Assembly (NCBI GenBank): GCA_024234675.1
Contig: JACKNU010000005.1
Location: 62,001-126,000 of the forward strand
Length of the DNA stretch: 64,000 nt
Source: Pseudomonadales bacterium
GTDB lineage: Bacteria > Pseudomonadota > Gammaproteobacteria > Pseudomonadales > Halieaceae
Reading direction: 5' to 3'
Part shown: piece by piece, positions 26,710 through 35,175 of the stretch
How the letters are laid out: every line of letters begins with the position of its first letter
Position numbering within the stretch: the first letter of the stretch is position 1
Translations under genes and position numbers: made by a program
The notes under the pieces: generated by a model
The model's database searches: none
The model's input: the letters and a program-made list of their open reading frames with translations, nothing else
Told to the model about the DNA's origin: nothing

Positions 26710-27372
26710 TCAGCCCTCGCTGAGTAGCCCCACCGGACAACTCACACCGGTGCCCCCCAGCCCGCAGTAACCGCCGGGGTTCTTCGCCAGGTACTGCTGG
26801 TGGTACTCCTCGGCGTAATAAAACGGCGGCGCCGGCAGGATCTCGGTGGTGATAGCGCCATAGCCGGCGCGGTTGAGGGCTTCCTGGAAGGCCTCCCTGG
26901 ACCGTACCGCCAGCTGTTGCTGAACCTCATCGTAGACATAGATACCGGAGCGGTACTGGGTGCCGCGATCGTTGCCCTGGCGCATGCCCTGGGTTGGGTC
27001 GTGCCCCTCCCAGAATATGGCCAGCAGTTGCTCGTAGCTGATCGTGCCCGGATCATACACCACCAGCACTACCTCGTTGTGGCCGGTCATGCCGGTGCAC
27101 ACTTCCCGGTAGGTCGGGTTGGGCGTGAGGCCGGCTGCGTAGCCCGCCGCCGTAGTGAACACCCCGTCGAGTTGCCAGAACTTCCGCTCCACGCCCCAGA
27201 AGCAGCCCATCCCGAACAGCGCCTGGCGCAGGGGCGCCGGAAACGGCCCCTGCAGGGGGTTGCCATTGACGAAGTGGCGGGCGGGAACCGGCATGGCGTC
27301 GCTGCGCCCGGGCAAGGCGGTTGCTGCCGTGGGCAGGGCGGCTTGCTTACTACTTGAATTAAACAGGCTCAT
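26710..27372 (-). CDS. msrA: Peptide-methionine (S)-S-oxide reductase MsrA
   Basis: MsrA repairs methionine-S-sulfoxide in proteins. The catalytic motif is GMGCFWGVERKFW, with the nucleophilic Cys. It is followed by TAAGYAAGLTPNPTYREVCTGMTGHNEVVLVVYDP, which spans about residues 75-110, and FWEGHDPTQGMRQGNDRGTQYRS. The C-terminus carries GGYCGLGGTGVSC with recycling cysteines. The MSLF start at 27372 matches the long E. coli-type protein (about 220 residues); a GTG two codons earlier is also possible. Confidence 0.96.
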   Translation of the reverse strand: MSLFNSSSKQAALPTAATALPGRSDAMPVPARHFVNGNPLQGPFPAPLRQALFGMGCFWGVERKFWQLDGVFTTAAGYAAGLTPNPTYREVCTGMTGHNEVVLVVYDPGTISYEQLLAIFWEGHDPTQGMRQGNDRGTQYRSGIYVYDEVQQQLAVRSREAFQEALNRAGYGAITTEILPAPPFYYAEEYHQQYLAKNPGGYCGLGGTGVSCPVGLLSEG

Positions 27373-27488
27373 GGCCACACAGTATAGCGCCGGGTGGCGG
27401 AAAGAGAAGCCGGTAACCGCGGCCCGCTTTTGCTCCCCCGCTGCGCCTGGGATACAGTAAGCCCTGCTCTCACGGAACCAGCTGTCAC

Positions 27489-29498
27489 ATGCCTATTACC
27501 CGCCGCGCCATGCTGGGGCTGCTATCCGGCAGCACCTTTTTCCTGACCGCCGGCGGCGGGTTTGCCGCCGGGCCCGCCGTAAACGCGCCCGGGCTCAGCT
27601 TTCCCCAGGGTGTCGCCTCGGGGGACCCGCAAGCAGACGCCGTCATGCTCTGGACCCGCGCGCTGCCGGACCAATATGCCGCTCCCGACAGCGTGCCGCT
27701 GGTACTGCAGCTGAGTCGTGACGGCGACTTCTCCGAGTTGCTGTTGCAGGTACAACTGGCTACCGGACCAGACAGCGATTACACCGTGCGTGCCTATATC
27801 GACGGACTGGAACCCGACAGCACCTACTACTACCGCTTCCTGGGAGGGGGCGGCAGCCGCTCGCGCACCGGGCGCACCCGCACCGCGCCCCCGCCCGGCG
27901 CGGAGCGGGATGTCAGGCTGGCCTTCGTCAGCTGCCAGAATTTCGAGGACGGTTATTACGCCTCCTGGGCGCGCCTGCTGGCAGACGACAGCGCGGCCCC
28001 CGAGGAGGACCAGATCCAATTCGTGCTGCACCTGGGAGACTTCATCTACGAGCGCTGCTGGAACCAGCGCAGCGGTGGCGGGGCCCTGTCGCGCCAGGTG
28101 CCGCCCTTCCCGGACGGCGAGATCACCGACAGCAACCGCTTCGCGGTGTCCCTGGAGGACTACCGACACCTGTACAAAACCTACCTGGCCGACACCCACC
28201 TGCAGGCGGCGCGAGCGCGCTGGCCTTTCATCTGCACCTGGGACGACCACGAATTCGCCAACGACAGCTACCAGAGCTACAGCACCTACGGGTCAGCGCC
28301 GGAGCTGCAGGCCGCGCGCAAGCAACATGCGAACCGGGCCTGGTTCGAGTATATACCCGCGGTGCTGGATGAACGGGCAGGCCAACCGGCCCACGGGTTC
28401 CGCCCCGGGGCACTGAATGGCATCGAAGCCCATGACAACAGGGTCGCGCGGGACAGCCTGTGTATCTACCGCCAGCTGCACTGGGGGCAAAACCTGGACC
28501 TGCTGTTAACCGACAGCCGCAGCTATCGCAGCCCTCCCTGCCTGCCGCCTGAACTGGCCGGGGAACTGGGCCTGCCCCTCAACACCGTGGAACTGGTGGC
28601 CATCGCCGACGCCGGCAGGGCCTACGCGGAGGGCAAGCCGCCGGCCACCCTGCCCTACGGGGACGGCGCCACGCCCAATCCCGCCAGGGAGCGCGAGCCC
28701 GGCTCCATGCTGGGCCTGGCGCAGCGGGACTGGCTGCTGGACGCCCTGTCCGCCTCCCCGGCACGCTGGAAAGTGTGGGGCAACGCGCTCCCCCTGCTGC
28801 CGCTGCGCCTGGATATGTCAGCCATCCCCTTTGCCGGTTACCAGGACAGTATCTTCAATATCGACAGCTGGTCGGGGTACCCCTCTGAGAGCGCCTACCT
28901 GATGTGCGAACTGGCGCGCCGCCAGGTGAGCGGTGTGGTGTCACTCTCCGGCGACCACCATATGCACGGCGCCGGCACGATCGCCTGCGACGCCAGCGCG
29001 GCGGAGGCCGGGGCGGTGCCGGTGATCGCCGAGTTCAATGTCGCCGGCATCAGTTCCTCGCCGCTGTTCGAGGAACTGGCCTTCGTGGCCCGCCGCGATC
29101 ACCCCGAATTCCAGCCAATCGTCTATGACGAACAGGACGGCGAGGTCATTCCGGTGTGGAACATGACCATGCTGGACGGCGTATTCGCCTCCCTGAGCTA
29201 CAGCAAGACCGGCCTCACCACGCTGGCCAGGTGGCTGGGGCCCAATCGGGCCAATCCGGGGCTCAGCTACGTGGATACCACCGCCAATGGCTACGGCCTG
29301 GCGCGTTTCACCGCCACCGGTGCCGAGGTGGAACTGGTCACCATGAGCGACTGCCGCGCCCCCTTCAGCGAGCCCCCGGCCATCGCCAACAGCGCCCACT
29401 TCGAACTGGCCCCATGGCAGGCCGGGCAGCGACCGACCATCAAGGGTCCCAGCTTCCGGCTGGGAGCACCCTTTCCTTTCGCTGCGCCGACAGTGTAA
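27489..29498 (+). CDS. phoD: PhoD-family alkaline phosphatase (secreted, probably Tat-dependent)
   Basis: The 669-residue protein begins MPITRRAMLGLLSGSTFFLTA, a twin-arginine-like signal. It continues with the PhoD N-terminal domain (GVASGDPQADAVMLWTR, TYYYRFLGGG). The catalytic domain has the metal-binding stretches LAFVSCQNF, LHLGDFIYERC, CTWDDHEFANDSY and LSGDHHMHGAG. PhoD enzymes are Fe/Ca-dependent phosphomono- and diesterases used to gain phosphate outside the cell. Regulation by PhoB is usual in the family, but only a single CTGTCAC half-site at the start codon is seen, so no Pho box is claimed. Confidence 0.92.
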   Translation: MPITRRAMLGLLSGSTFFLTAGGGFAAGPAVNAPGLSFPQGVASGDPQADAVMLWTRALPDQYAAPDSVPLVLQLSRDGDFSELLLQVQLATGPDSDYTVRAYIDGLEPDSTYYYRFLGGGGSRSRTGRTRTAPPPGAERDVRLAFVSCQNFEDGYYASWARLLADDSAAPEEDQIQFVLHLGDFIYERCWNQRSGGGALSRQVPPFPDGEITDSNRFAVSLEDYRHLYKTYLADTHLQAARARWPFICTWDDHEFANDSYQSYSTYGSAPELQAARKQHANRAWFEYIPAVLDERAGQPAHGFRPGALNGIEAHDNRVARDSLCIYRQLHWGQNLDLLLTDSRSYRSPPCLPPELAGELGLPLNTVELVAIADAGRAYAEGKPPATLPYGDGATPNPAREREPGSMLGLAQRDWLLDALSASPARWKVWGNALPLLPLRLDMSAIPFAGYQDSIFNIDSWSGYPSESAYLMCELARRQVSGVVSLSGDHHMHGAGTIACDASAAEAGAVPVIAEFNVAGISSSPLFEELAFVARRDHPEFQPIVYDEQDGEVIPVWNMTMLDGVFASLSYSKTGLTTLARWLGPNRANPGLSYVDTTANGYGLARFTATGAEVELVTMSDCRAPFSEPPAIANSAHFELAPWQAGQRPTIKGPSFRLGAPFPFAAPTV

Positions 29499-29633
29499 GC
29501 TGACTGTATAAAGCGTGGCCCGGATGAGGGCTATCACGCAATTGTCACAAACTGGAAGTACGCTTTCTCCGCACCGCCAAAACCGCCGCGCAGCGGCCGC
29601 CACCCGTCGGAGAAGCAAACAAGTGGTAAAACT

Positions 29634-29825
29634 ATGAACACAGGAAAATTCAATCCCAGGGAGCTGTGCAGCCGCAAGTTATGGCAGCTAGTGAGCACCG
29701 AAACAGATGAACAGGTCAGTGCAAGAGAACTTCAGGAGGCGGTTGCGGAGCTGGCCGCGCGCCGTCATTACCTGGACCAGCTGCAGCAGATCGGCGCTCT
29801 CCAGGACCGTCGCAGCGGCGCCTGA
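29634..29825 (+). CDS. Small protein of unknown function, first of a five-gene run
   Basis: A 63-residue open frame begins with ATG at 29634 and ends 25 bases before the VWA gene. The protein is hydrophilic, with no signal peptide or membrane segment. A helical, probably coiled stretch lies at SARELQEAVAELAARRHYLDQL. No clear ribosome binding site precedes it, and no family is recognised. It is called because it fills a gap on the coding strand and is collinear with the next genes; its reality is uncertain. Confidence 0.5.
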   Translation: MNTGKFNPRELCSRKLWQLVSTETDEQVSARELQEAVAELAARRHYLDQLQQIGALQDRRSGA

Positions 29826-29850
29826 AATCGGGGGCTACCGCTGACGCACC

Positions 29851-30537
29851 ATGGCCAAACCACCGGCTAAGCGCTCCTCCCCCCAGGAGATAGAGCGCTT
29901 TTTGCAGCGCAGTCGGAACATTGCCACTTTCGTGGCCAGACAACCGCGACTGCTGTTCGCCATAGACGCCACCGCCAGCCGCCAGCCCACCTGGGACAGC
30001 GCCTGCCAGGTGCAGCGGGAAATGTTCAGCGCCACCCGCGAGATCGCCTCACTGACGGTGCAACTGGTGTACTACCGAGGCTTTCGGGAACTCTCCTCCA
30101 GCCCCTGGCTCACCGACAGCGAACAACTGTCCAGCCTGATGGCCAGGGTGTACTGCGAGGGCGGCCACACCCAGATCGGCAGGCTGCTGCGGCACGCCCT
30201 GGCCGAACACCGCAGAACCCCGGTGCGGGCGCTGGTCTTTATCGGCGACGCGGTGGAAGAGCAGCCGCAAGGCCTGTGTGACCTGGCGGGCCAGTGTGGC
30301 CTGCTGCAGTTGCCCCTGTTCCTGTTCCAGGAGGGCAGCAACCCCGAGGTGGAGCGCTGTTTTCGCAGCCTGGCGAGCCTCAGCGGTGGTGCCTACGCCC
30401 GCTTCGACAGTCACAGCGCCGACACCCTCGCCGCCCTGCTGGGCGCGGTGGCGCGCTACGCCGCCGGCGGCCGCGCGGCCCTGGAAAACAGCAGCGGGCA
30501 GAGTGCCAGGCTGCTGCTGCAACAATTGAAACCCTGA
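29851..30537 (+). CDS. VWA-like domain protein of unknown function
   Basis: A 228-residue cytoplasmic-looking protein. After a short basic N-terminus (FLQRSRNIATFVARQ), RLLFAIDATASRQPTWDSA matches the start of a von Willebrand A fold. It carries a MIDAS-type DxTxS sequence (DATAS). Later strands read QLVYYRGFRELS, CEGGHTQIGRLL and RALVFIGDAVEE, then LASLSGGAYARFD, all as in VWA proteins. Bacterial VWA proteins often act with AAA ATPases or chaperones; here the following gene is a membrane-bound J-domain protein. The function is unknown. Confidence 0.85.
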   Translation: MAKPPAKRSSPQEIERFLQRSRNIATFVARQPRLLFAIDATASRQPTWDSACQVQREMFSATREIASLTVQLVYYRGFRELSSSPWLTDSEQLSSLMARVYCEGGHTQIGRLLRHALAEHRRTPVRALVFIGDAVEEQPQGLCDLAGQCGLLQLPLFLFQEGSNPEVERCFRSLASLSGGAYARFDSHSADTLAALLGAVARYAAGGRAALENSSGQSARLLLQQLKP

Positions 30538-30615
30538 GCACCGCCTGTTTACACTGACGGAGTTGGCCCTGTAGGCTTCGGGTTCAATCGGGATAACCGG
30601 ACAGGACCCTGAACC

Positions 30616-31344
30616 TTGCCCAGACTACTGCTCCTGCTGGCCATAGCGGCCGTACTCTACATACTGTATCGACGCGCGCGCGCGGTGCCCCCCCACAAGC
30701 GGCGCGCGGAGTACATCAAGCTGGGCCTGGCCATCGCGGTCGCGGTGGTGGTGGTACTCACCATTACCGGCAAGATGCACTGGCTGGGCATTGCCGCCAC
30801 CGGCCTGCTGGTGGCGCTGCGCGCCCTGCTGCCTGTCCTGCTGCGCTTTTTTCCCATGCTGGCCTCGCGCCTGGGGGGCGCGGCAACCAGCCAGGCGGCC
30901 GGCCAGGGACAGACCTCCACCGTGGAGACCGCCCTGTTGCGCATGCAACTGGCCCACGATACCGGCGACCTGCAGGGCGAGGTGCTGGAGGGAGCCTTCA
31001 AGGGCTGGCGGCTGGCGGATATGAGCCGCGAGCAGTTGGAGGAGCTGATGGCGTACTGCCACAGCCACGATGAGGAATCGGCACGCCTCCTGGACAGCTA
31101 CCTGCAGCAGCGCTTTCCGGGCGCCGGCCCCTTCGGCCAGGGCCAGCAAGGCGGCGACCACGGCGCCAGCGGTGGCTTCAGCCGCGAGGAGGCCCTGCAG
31201 ATCCTCGGCCTCGAAGAGGGCGCCAGCAGGGAGGACATCGTGACCGCCCACCGCAAGTTGATGCAGAAACTGCACCCGGACCGGGGCGGCAACGACTACC
31301 TGGCGGCCAAGATAAACCAGGCCAAGGATTTTCTCCTGGGCTGA
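30616..31344 (+). CDS. Membrane-anchored J-domain (DnaJ-like) protein
   Basis: The 242-residue protein starts at a TTG (30616). It has a membrane helix at the very N-terminus (LLLLLAIAAVLYILY) and a second pair at about residues 35-80 (LGLAIAVAVVVVLTI and LGIAATGLLVALRALLPVLL). A helical middle part precedes a C-terminal J domain (residues 192-242), where ALQILGLEEGASREDI and the KLHPDRGG motif hold the HPD tripeptide that stimulates DnaK. This J-last, membrane-first layout resembles DjlC/TIM14-like proteins. The middle domain is not recognised. It is downstream of the VWA gene, with 78 bases between. Confidence 0.88.
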   Translation: MPRLLLLLAIAAVLYILYRRARAVPPHKRRAEYIKLGLAIAVAVVVVLTITGKMHWLGIAATGLLVALRALLPVLLRFFPMLASRLGGAATSQAAGQGQTSTVETALLRMQLAHDTGDLQGEVLEGAFKGWRLADMSREQLEELMAYCHSHDEESARLLDSYLQQRFPGAGPFGQGQQGGDHGASGGFSREEALQILGLEEGASREDIVTAHRKLMQKLHPDRGGNDYLAAKINQAKDFLLG

Positions 31345-31430
31345 ATCACCACCACTGTCGGCCGCACTGGCGCGCCTGTGCGCAAATGCTTACACTTGCC
31401 CGCTGCCAACTGGAGGACACCGCGCAGGCC

Positions 31431-31754
31431 ATGACCGAAGTATTCGTTATCCGCAACCAACTTGGGCACTACTGGGGCAAGAGCAAGGCCTGGGTAGACG
31501 GCTCACAGGCCCGGCTGGTGCTGCGCACCCCACACCGGGACGAGGCCGTCAACACCCTGTTCGAGCTCAGTTCCAAGGACATCGACCTGCGCGGGGAGGT
31601 CCTGGCCGCCGAATTGAGCGAACGCGGCGAACCGATCATCGAGGCCAGCCAGATTCCCCTGCCCATGGAGGCCACCACAGGGCAGGACGATAATACCGAG
31701 GCAGAGGGCAGCGTCGAGCCCGCGGCCCTGGGCGACGCAGAAACCGTGGCCTGA
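31431..31754 (+). CDS. Conserved hypothetical protein, cytoplasmic
   Basis: A 107-residue protein begins MTEVFVIRNQLGHYWGKSKAW and ends in an acidic, disordered tail. The compact first 75 residues (TPHRDEAVNTLFELSSKDIDLRGEVLAAEL) show no recognised motif, membrane helix or signal. The ATG at 31431 is chosen over 31386 because the preceding codons are arginine/cysteine-rich and unlike a real N-terminus. It lies between the J-domain gene and htpX on the same strand. Function unknown. Confidence 0.72.
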   Translation: MTEVFVIRNQLGHYWGKSKAWVDGSQARLVLRTPHRDEAVNTLFELSSKDIDLRGEVLAAELSERGEPIIEASQIPLPMEATTGQDDNTEAEGSVEPAALGDAETVA

Positions 31755-31761
31755 GTGAGCC

Positions 31762-31789
31762 CTTGAAATACGCTGGCGCGCCACCATAC
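31762..31789 (+). promoter_or_regulatory. Candidate heat-shock (sigma-32) promoter of htpX
   Basis: CTTGAAA at 31762-31768 matches the sigma-32 -35 element exactly. After a 13-base spacer, CACCATAC (31782-31789) matches the CCCCATNT -10 element at most positions. It is 43 bases before the htpX ATG, and htpX is a heat-shock gene in E. coli. The match was found by eye only. Confidence 0.6.
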
Positions 31790-31831
31790 TTGCGGTGAGG
31801 CTGCTACCGCAGCAATGGTGAGTGACACGCA

Positions 31832-32713
31832 ATGAGAATTCTTCTGTTCCTGGCGACCAACCTGGCTGTACTGGTACTGGTCAGCATCGTCTTCAACCTG
31901 CTGGGCCTGCAGGGCATCCTCGCGGCCAACGGCGTCGACCTGAATTTGGGCTCGCTGCTGGTTTTCTGCGCGGTGTTCGGTTTTGGCGGCTCTCTGATCT
32001 CACTGTTCCTGTCCAAGTGGATGGCCAAGCGCGGCACCGGCACCTACATCATCGAACAGCCCCGCAATCGCGATGAGCAATGGTTGCTCTCCACCGTGGA
32101 GGAGCTGGCCCGGGAGGCGCGCATAGGTATGCCCGAAGTGGGCATATTCCCCTCCGAGGCAGCCAATGCCTTCGCCACTGGCTGGAATCGCAACGCCGCG
32201 CTGGTGGCCGTGAGCGCCGGCCTGTTGCAGCGCTTTCGCCCGGAGGAAGTACGCGCGGTGCTGGCCCATGAAATCGGCCATGTGGCCAACGGCGACATGG
32301 TCACCCTGACCATGATCCAGGGCGTGGTAAACACCTTCGTCATGTTTCTGGCGCGCATCATCGGCCACACCGTGGACAGGGTGGTTTTCAAGACCGAGCG
32401 CGGATACGGACTGGGTTATTACGCGGTGACCATCGTGGCGGAACTGGTGCTGGGCTTCCTGGCCAGCATGATCGTGTTCTGGTTCTCGCGCTGGCGGGAG
32501 TACCGCGCCGATGCGGCGGGAGCCAGCCTCACCACCAACGGCCACATGATCGCGGCGTTGCAGCGACTGCGCCAGGAGCAGGGCCTGCCCCAGGACCTGC
32601 CGGGTGAGTTGACCGCCTTCGGCATCAGCGAACAGCTCAAAGAGGGCATTTCCTCCCTGTTCCGCTCCCACCCGCCGCTGGAGGACCGGATCAGGGCACT
32701 GCAAGCGGCTTGA
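31832..32713 (+). CDS. htpX: Protease HtpX (membrane M48 metalloprotease)
   Basis: HtpX is an inner-membrane zinc protease that removes damaged membrane proteins alongside FtsH. The 293-residue protein has two N-terminal membrane helices (LLFLATNLAVLVLVSIVF; FCAVFGFGGSLISLFL). The zinc motif H146-E147-x2-H150 is in AVLAHEIGHVANGD, two further hydrophobic segments follow, and the third ligand glutamate is in EYRADAAGA. The C-terminus overlaps the EthD gene by 23 bases tail to tail. Expression is probably heat-inducible from the promoter just upstream. Confidence 0.97.
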   Translation: MRILLFLATNLAVLVLVSIVFNLLGLQGILAANGVDLNLGSLLVFCAVFGFGGSLISLFLSKWMAKRGTGTYIIEQPRNRDEQWLLSTVEELAREARIGMPEVGIFPSEAANAFATGWNRNAALVAVSAGLLQRFRPEEVRAVLAHEIGHVANGDMVTLTMIQGVVNTFVMFLARIIGHTVDRVVFKTERGYGLGYYAVTIVAELVLGFLASMIVFWFSRWREYRADAAGASLTTNGHMIAALQRLRQEQGLPQDLPGELTAFGISEQLKEGISSLFRSHPPLEDRIRALQAA

Positions 32714-33407
32714 GCAGGTATTCGCTCATAGGCACCACGTCGATGTGCTCGAAATCGATAAAGCGGGTACAGCTCTCGATCATGGCGGTCATGTGCTGCT
32801 GCAACAGGGTCTCGTCACCGCCGGTAGCGTAAAACGCGTGATCGCTGGTCATGGCCTCCGGCGGAAAGTGCTCCTCGACGATGGCATCGCAGGGCGGGCA
32901 ATCGGCATCCAGCGCCTGCACCACCACATTCTGGCGGTAGCCGAAGGTCGACTGGGTGTCGATGGCTACCCGGGTGTGGCTGCCCTTCCAGATGGCCAGC
33001 CACTCGCGCCGGTCCAGCTGCGCGGGTTTGCGCAACCAGACCACATGACACATGCCGTACACCCGCTCACCAACCCCGGCCGGGTGGCTGCGCCCACTCT
33101 GCAGCGGCTCGGCTTCCGCCACCAGGTAGCCGCTGCTGCGGTCCGCAAGGCTATTTACCAGCGGCTGCCAGCTGGCTTCAACGGCGTAGTCCACCCACAG
33201 GGACAGCAGGGCTGCGGGCACCGGCGGATGGCTTTCCATGCGGCGCCCCGAGGCCGGTTGCACCGCGCTGTCCGCCACCGCCAGGCGCGCGCCATGCACC
33301 GACGGCAACCGGCCCAGCGCCGCGGGCAGTTCCGCCAGCAGCAGGTCACGGAAGGTGTCGCCATCCTGGCTCGGGGAGGACCACAGGGAATAGACCAGTT
33401 TTTCCAT
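32691..33407 (-). CDS. EthD-domain protein
   Basis: A 238-residue protein with a ferredoxin-like EthD domain. Two half-domains can be read: EKLVYSLWSSPSQDGDTFRDLLL...LPSVHGARLAVAD, and a second with MCHVVWLRKPAQLDRREWLAIWKGSHTRVAIDTQS, which spans about residues 118-155. EthD-like proteins occur in degradation operons for ethers, steroids and terpenes, with little known of their chemistry. It lies 24 bases from the following SDR gene on the same strand and is probably in its operon. Its end overlaps the htpX end by 23 bases. Confidence 0.8.
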   Translation of the reverse strand: MEKLVYSLWSSPSQDGDTFRDLLLAELPAALGRLPSVHGARLAVADSAVQPASGRRMESHPPVPAALLSLWVDYAVEASWQPLVNSLADRSSGYLVAEAEPLQSGRSHPAGVGERVYGMCHVVWLRKPAQLDRREWLAIWKGSHTRVAIDTQSTFGYRQNVVVQALDADCPPCDAIVEEHFPPEAMTSDHAFYATGGDETLLQQHMTAMIESCTRFIDFEHIDVVPMSEYLLKPLAVP

Positions 33408-33431
33408 GCGCTTGCTCCTGCGTCGTAAGCC

Positions 33432-34202
33432 TCAGACTCCCAGGGGCGGGGTAATGGTGGAACAGTTGTCGATGAGCATCTCGGAACCGTTCACGAAGCC
33501 GGATTCATCCGAGGCCAGGTACAACACCAGGTTGGCGATATCCTCTGGCTCGCACATATTGCCGAACTTGCCGACCTCGTCGATATCCTCCTGGGTGGCC
33601 ACGTCCTTGCCCATGGCCACCTTCACCACCATGGGGGTCTTGACCCCGTCCGGGTGGATGGAATTGCAGCGAATACCGTTCTTCTGCTCCTTGCAGAACA
33701 TGGCGATGCTCTTGGTGAGCGCGCGCACCGCACCCTTGCTGGCGGAGTATGCAGCCACGAAGGACTGGCCCTGTATGGCGGCCACCGAGGACATGTTGAC
33801 GATGGAGCCACCACCGGACTCGGCCATCACCGGGATGGCGTGCTTGCAGCCCAGGAACACGCCGTCGCTGTTGACCGCGTTGATCTTGCGCCAGCTGGCC
33901 AAGTCCGTATCGACGATGGTGCCCAGGGCGATCATGCCGGCGTTGTTGACCAGGATATCCAGGCGACCAAAGCGCTCCACGGTCGCGGCAATAACCGCTT
34001 TCCAGTTGTCCTCGTCGGTCACGTCCAGGCGCATGAATACCGCCGCGTCGCCGATGGCGGCGGCCACGGCCTGGCCGTCTTTCTCATTGAGGTCCGCAAC
34101 CACTACACTGGCGCCCTCCCGGGCCAGCAAAATCGCGTCGGCCTTGCCCATGCCGCTGGCCGCGCCGGTAATGATTGCCACCTTGCCTGCTACTCTACCC
34201 AT
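33432..34202 (-). CDS. Short-chain dehydrogenase/reductase (SDR)
   Basis: A 256-residue classical SDR. It has the NAD(P)-binding TGAASGMGKADAI, the acidic VVADLNE that favours NAD(H), NNAGMIALG and the catalytic Ser-Tyr-Lys (SSVAAIQGQ, then AAYSASKGA). A C-terminal LIDNCSTITPPLGV replaces the usual VDGG end. It resembles bacterial hydroxysteroid dehydrogenases (3-alpha,20-beta type) in the IHPDGVKTPM region, but substrate assignment is an inference. The ATG at 34202 gives the normal N-terminus, and an inverted repeat lies 51-70 bases upstream. Confidence 0.9.
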   Translation of the reverse strand: MGRVAGKVAIITGAASGMGKADAILLAREGASVVVADLNEKDGQAVAAAIGDAAVFMRLDVTDEDNWKAVIAATVERFGRLDILVNNAGMIALGTIVDTDLASWRKINAVNSDGVFLGCKHAIPVMAESGGGSIVNMSSVAAIQGQSFVAAYSASKGAVRALTKSIAMFCKEQKNGIRCNSIHPDGVKTPMVVKVAMGKDVATQEDIDEVGKFGNMCEPEDIANLVLYLASDESGFVNGSEMLIDNCSTITPPLGV

Positions 34203-34252
34203 GACTGCCCCTGCTGTTATCGATTTATTGGCGCCTGGGGCACTGCGTGCCA

Positions 34253-34272
34253 CGCGCGAAAATGTTCGCGCG
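34253..34272. promoter_or_regulatory. Perfect inverted repeat upstream of the SDR gene
   Basis: CGCGCGAA-AATG-TTCGCGCG has two exact 8-base arms around a 4-base centre. It lies in the 232-base gap between two divergent genes, the SDR (start 34202) and the DUF1499 gene (start 34435). Its symmetry suits a dimeric repressor, for example of the TetR family, but no regulator gene is adjacent. Confidence 0.5.
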
Positions 34273-34434
34273 CAAGTTAAGCAAATGCCCCGGGCAAGCT
34301 CAAATCGCCGCGGCGTAAATGCCCCGTGGGACTGCCCAATTGAACCAGCCCTGGCGTGCGCAGCGACACTCGCAACCGGGGCGGGCAGATAGTATTCTTT
34401 GCCGTTATCACCCGAGCAGCGACAGGTACCGCCA

Positions 34435-35175
34435 ATGGACACTGCAACGCGACAGACACCCCCACACCAACCCTCGCTGGTCAGCTGGCTGGGCTACCTG
34501 GCCCTGACTTTCCTGGTGGCGCTGCCTCTGGCAGTGCTGACGGTGCGCTCCGGAGCCTGGCAGCAGGGGCTGCTGGTTTACGCAGTGAGTTGCCTGGCCG
34601 CCGCCATCCTGCTGGTGGCGGCGCTGGTGATGCTGCTGCTGCCCCGCTACGCCAGCTGGCGCAGGGCCGTGGCGGCACGTGCCCTGCTGACGCTGCCCGG
34701 GACCCTCTTGTTCCTGTCCATACTGGGTGGCGGCGACTATCCGCCCATACACGACATTACCACCGACCCGGACGACACCCTGGTATTCAGCGCCGCTGAA
34801 CAGCAACGCGGCCCCAATGCCAACAGCCTGGACACCGATCCCGACACCCTGCGCCAGCAGCGCGAGAGTTACCCCGACCTGCAGACCCTTGCGAGCAGCA
34901 CGGCCTTCGACGCGGTTTTCGACGCGGCGCTGCAGGTGGCGGCGGATATGGGCTGGGATGTCTACCTGCAGGATCGCAACGCCGGCATCATCGAGGCCGT
35001 GGCCACCACCGCCATAATGGGTTTCAGGGACGATGTGATTATCAGGGTGCGCACCAACGCCGACGGCAGCCTGGTGGACATACGCTCGGTGTCGCGAGTG
35101 GGCGTCAGCGACATGGGCGCCAACGCCGCCCGCATCAGGGCCTTCCAGCAGGCCCTGCGCGAACGGGGAATATGA
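34435..35175 (+). CDS. DUF1499 membrane protein
   Basis: The 246-residue protein has about three N-terminal membrane helices (LVSWLGYLALTFLVALPLAV; LLVYAVSCLAAAILLVAALV; RALLTLPGTLLFLSILGG). A DUF1499 domain then follows from YPPIHDITTDPDD, including TAFDAVFDAALQVAADMGWDV, EAVATTAIMGFRDDVIIRV and SRVGVSDMGANAARIRAF. The family is common beside membrane or stress genes and has no known function. The ATG at 34435 follows an AGGTA site. Its stop overlaps the next start as ATGA, so the two are likely translationally coupled. Confidence 0.85.
   Translation: MDTATRQTPPHQPSLVSWLGYLALTFLVALPLAVLTVRSGAWQQGLLVYAVSCLAAAILLVAALVMLLLPRYASWRRAVAARALLTLPGTLLFLSILGGGDYPPIHDITTDPDDTLVFSAAEQQRGPNANSLDTDPDTLRQQRESYPDLQTLASSTAFDAVFDAALQVAADMGWDVYLQDRNAGIIEAVATTAIMGFRDDVIIRVRTNADGSLVDIRSVSRVGVSDMGANAARIRAFQQALRERGI

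Noticed and set aside
27470..27492. A possible Pho box before phoD
   Set aside because: Only one CTGTCAC half-site is present and it overlaps the start codon, so it cannot be the usual PhoB promoter site.
30575..30600. A tRNA-like TTCGGGTTCAATCGGG stretch
   Set aside because: No acceptor stem, anticodon arm or CCA context could be built around it.
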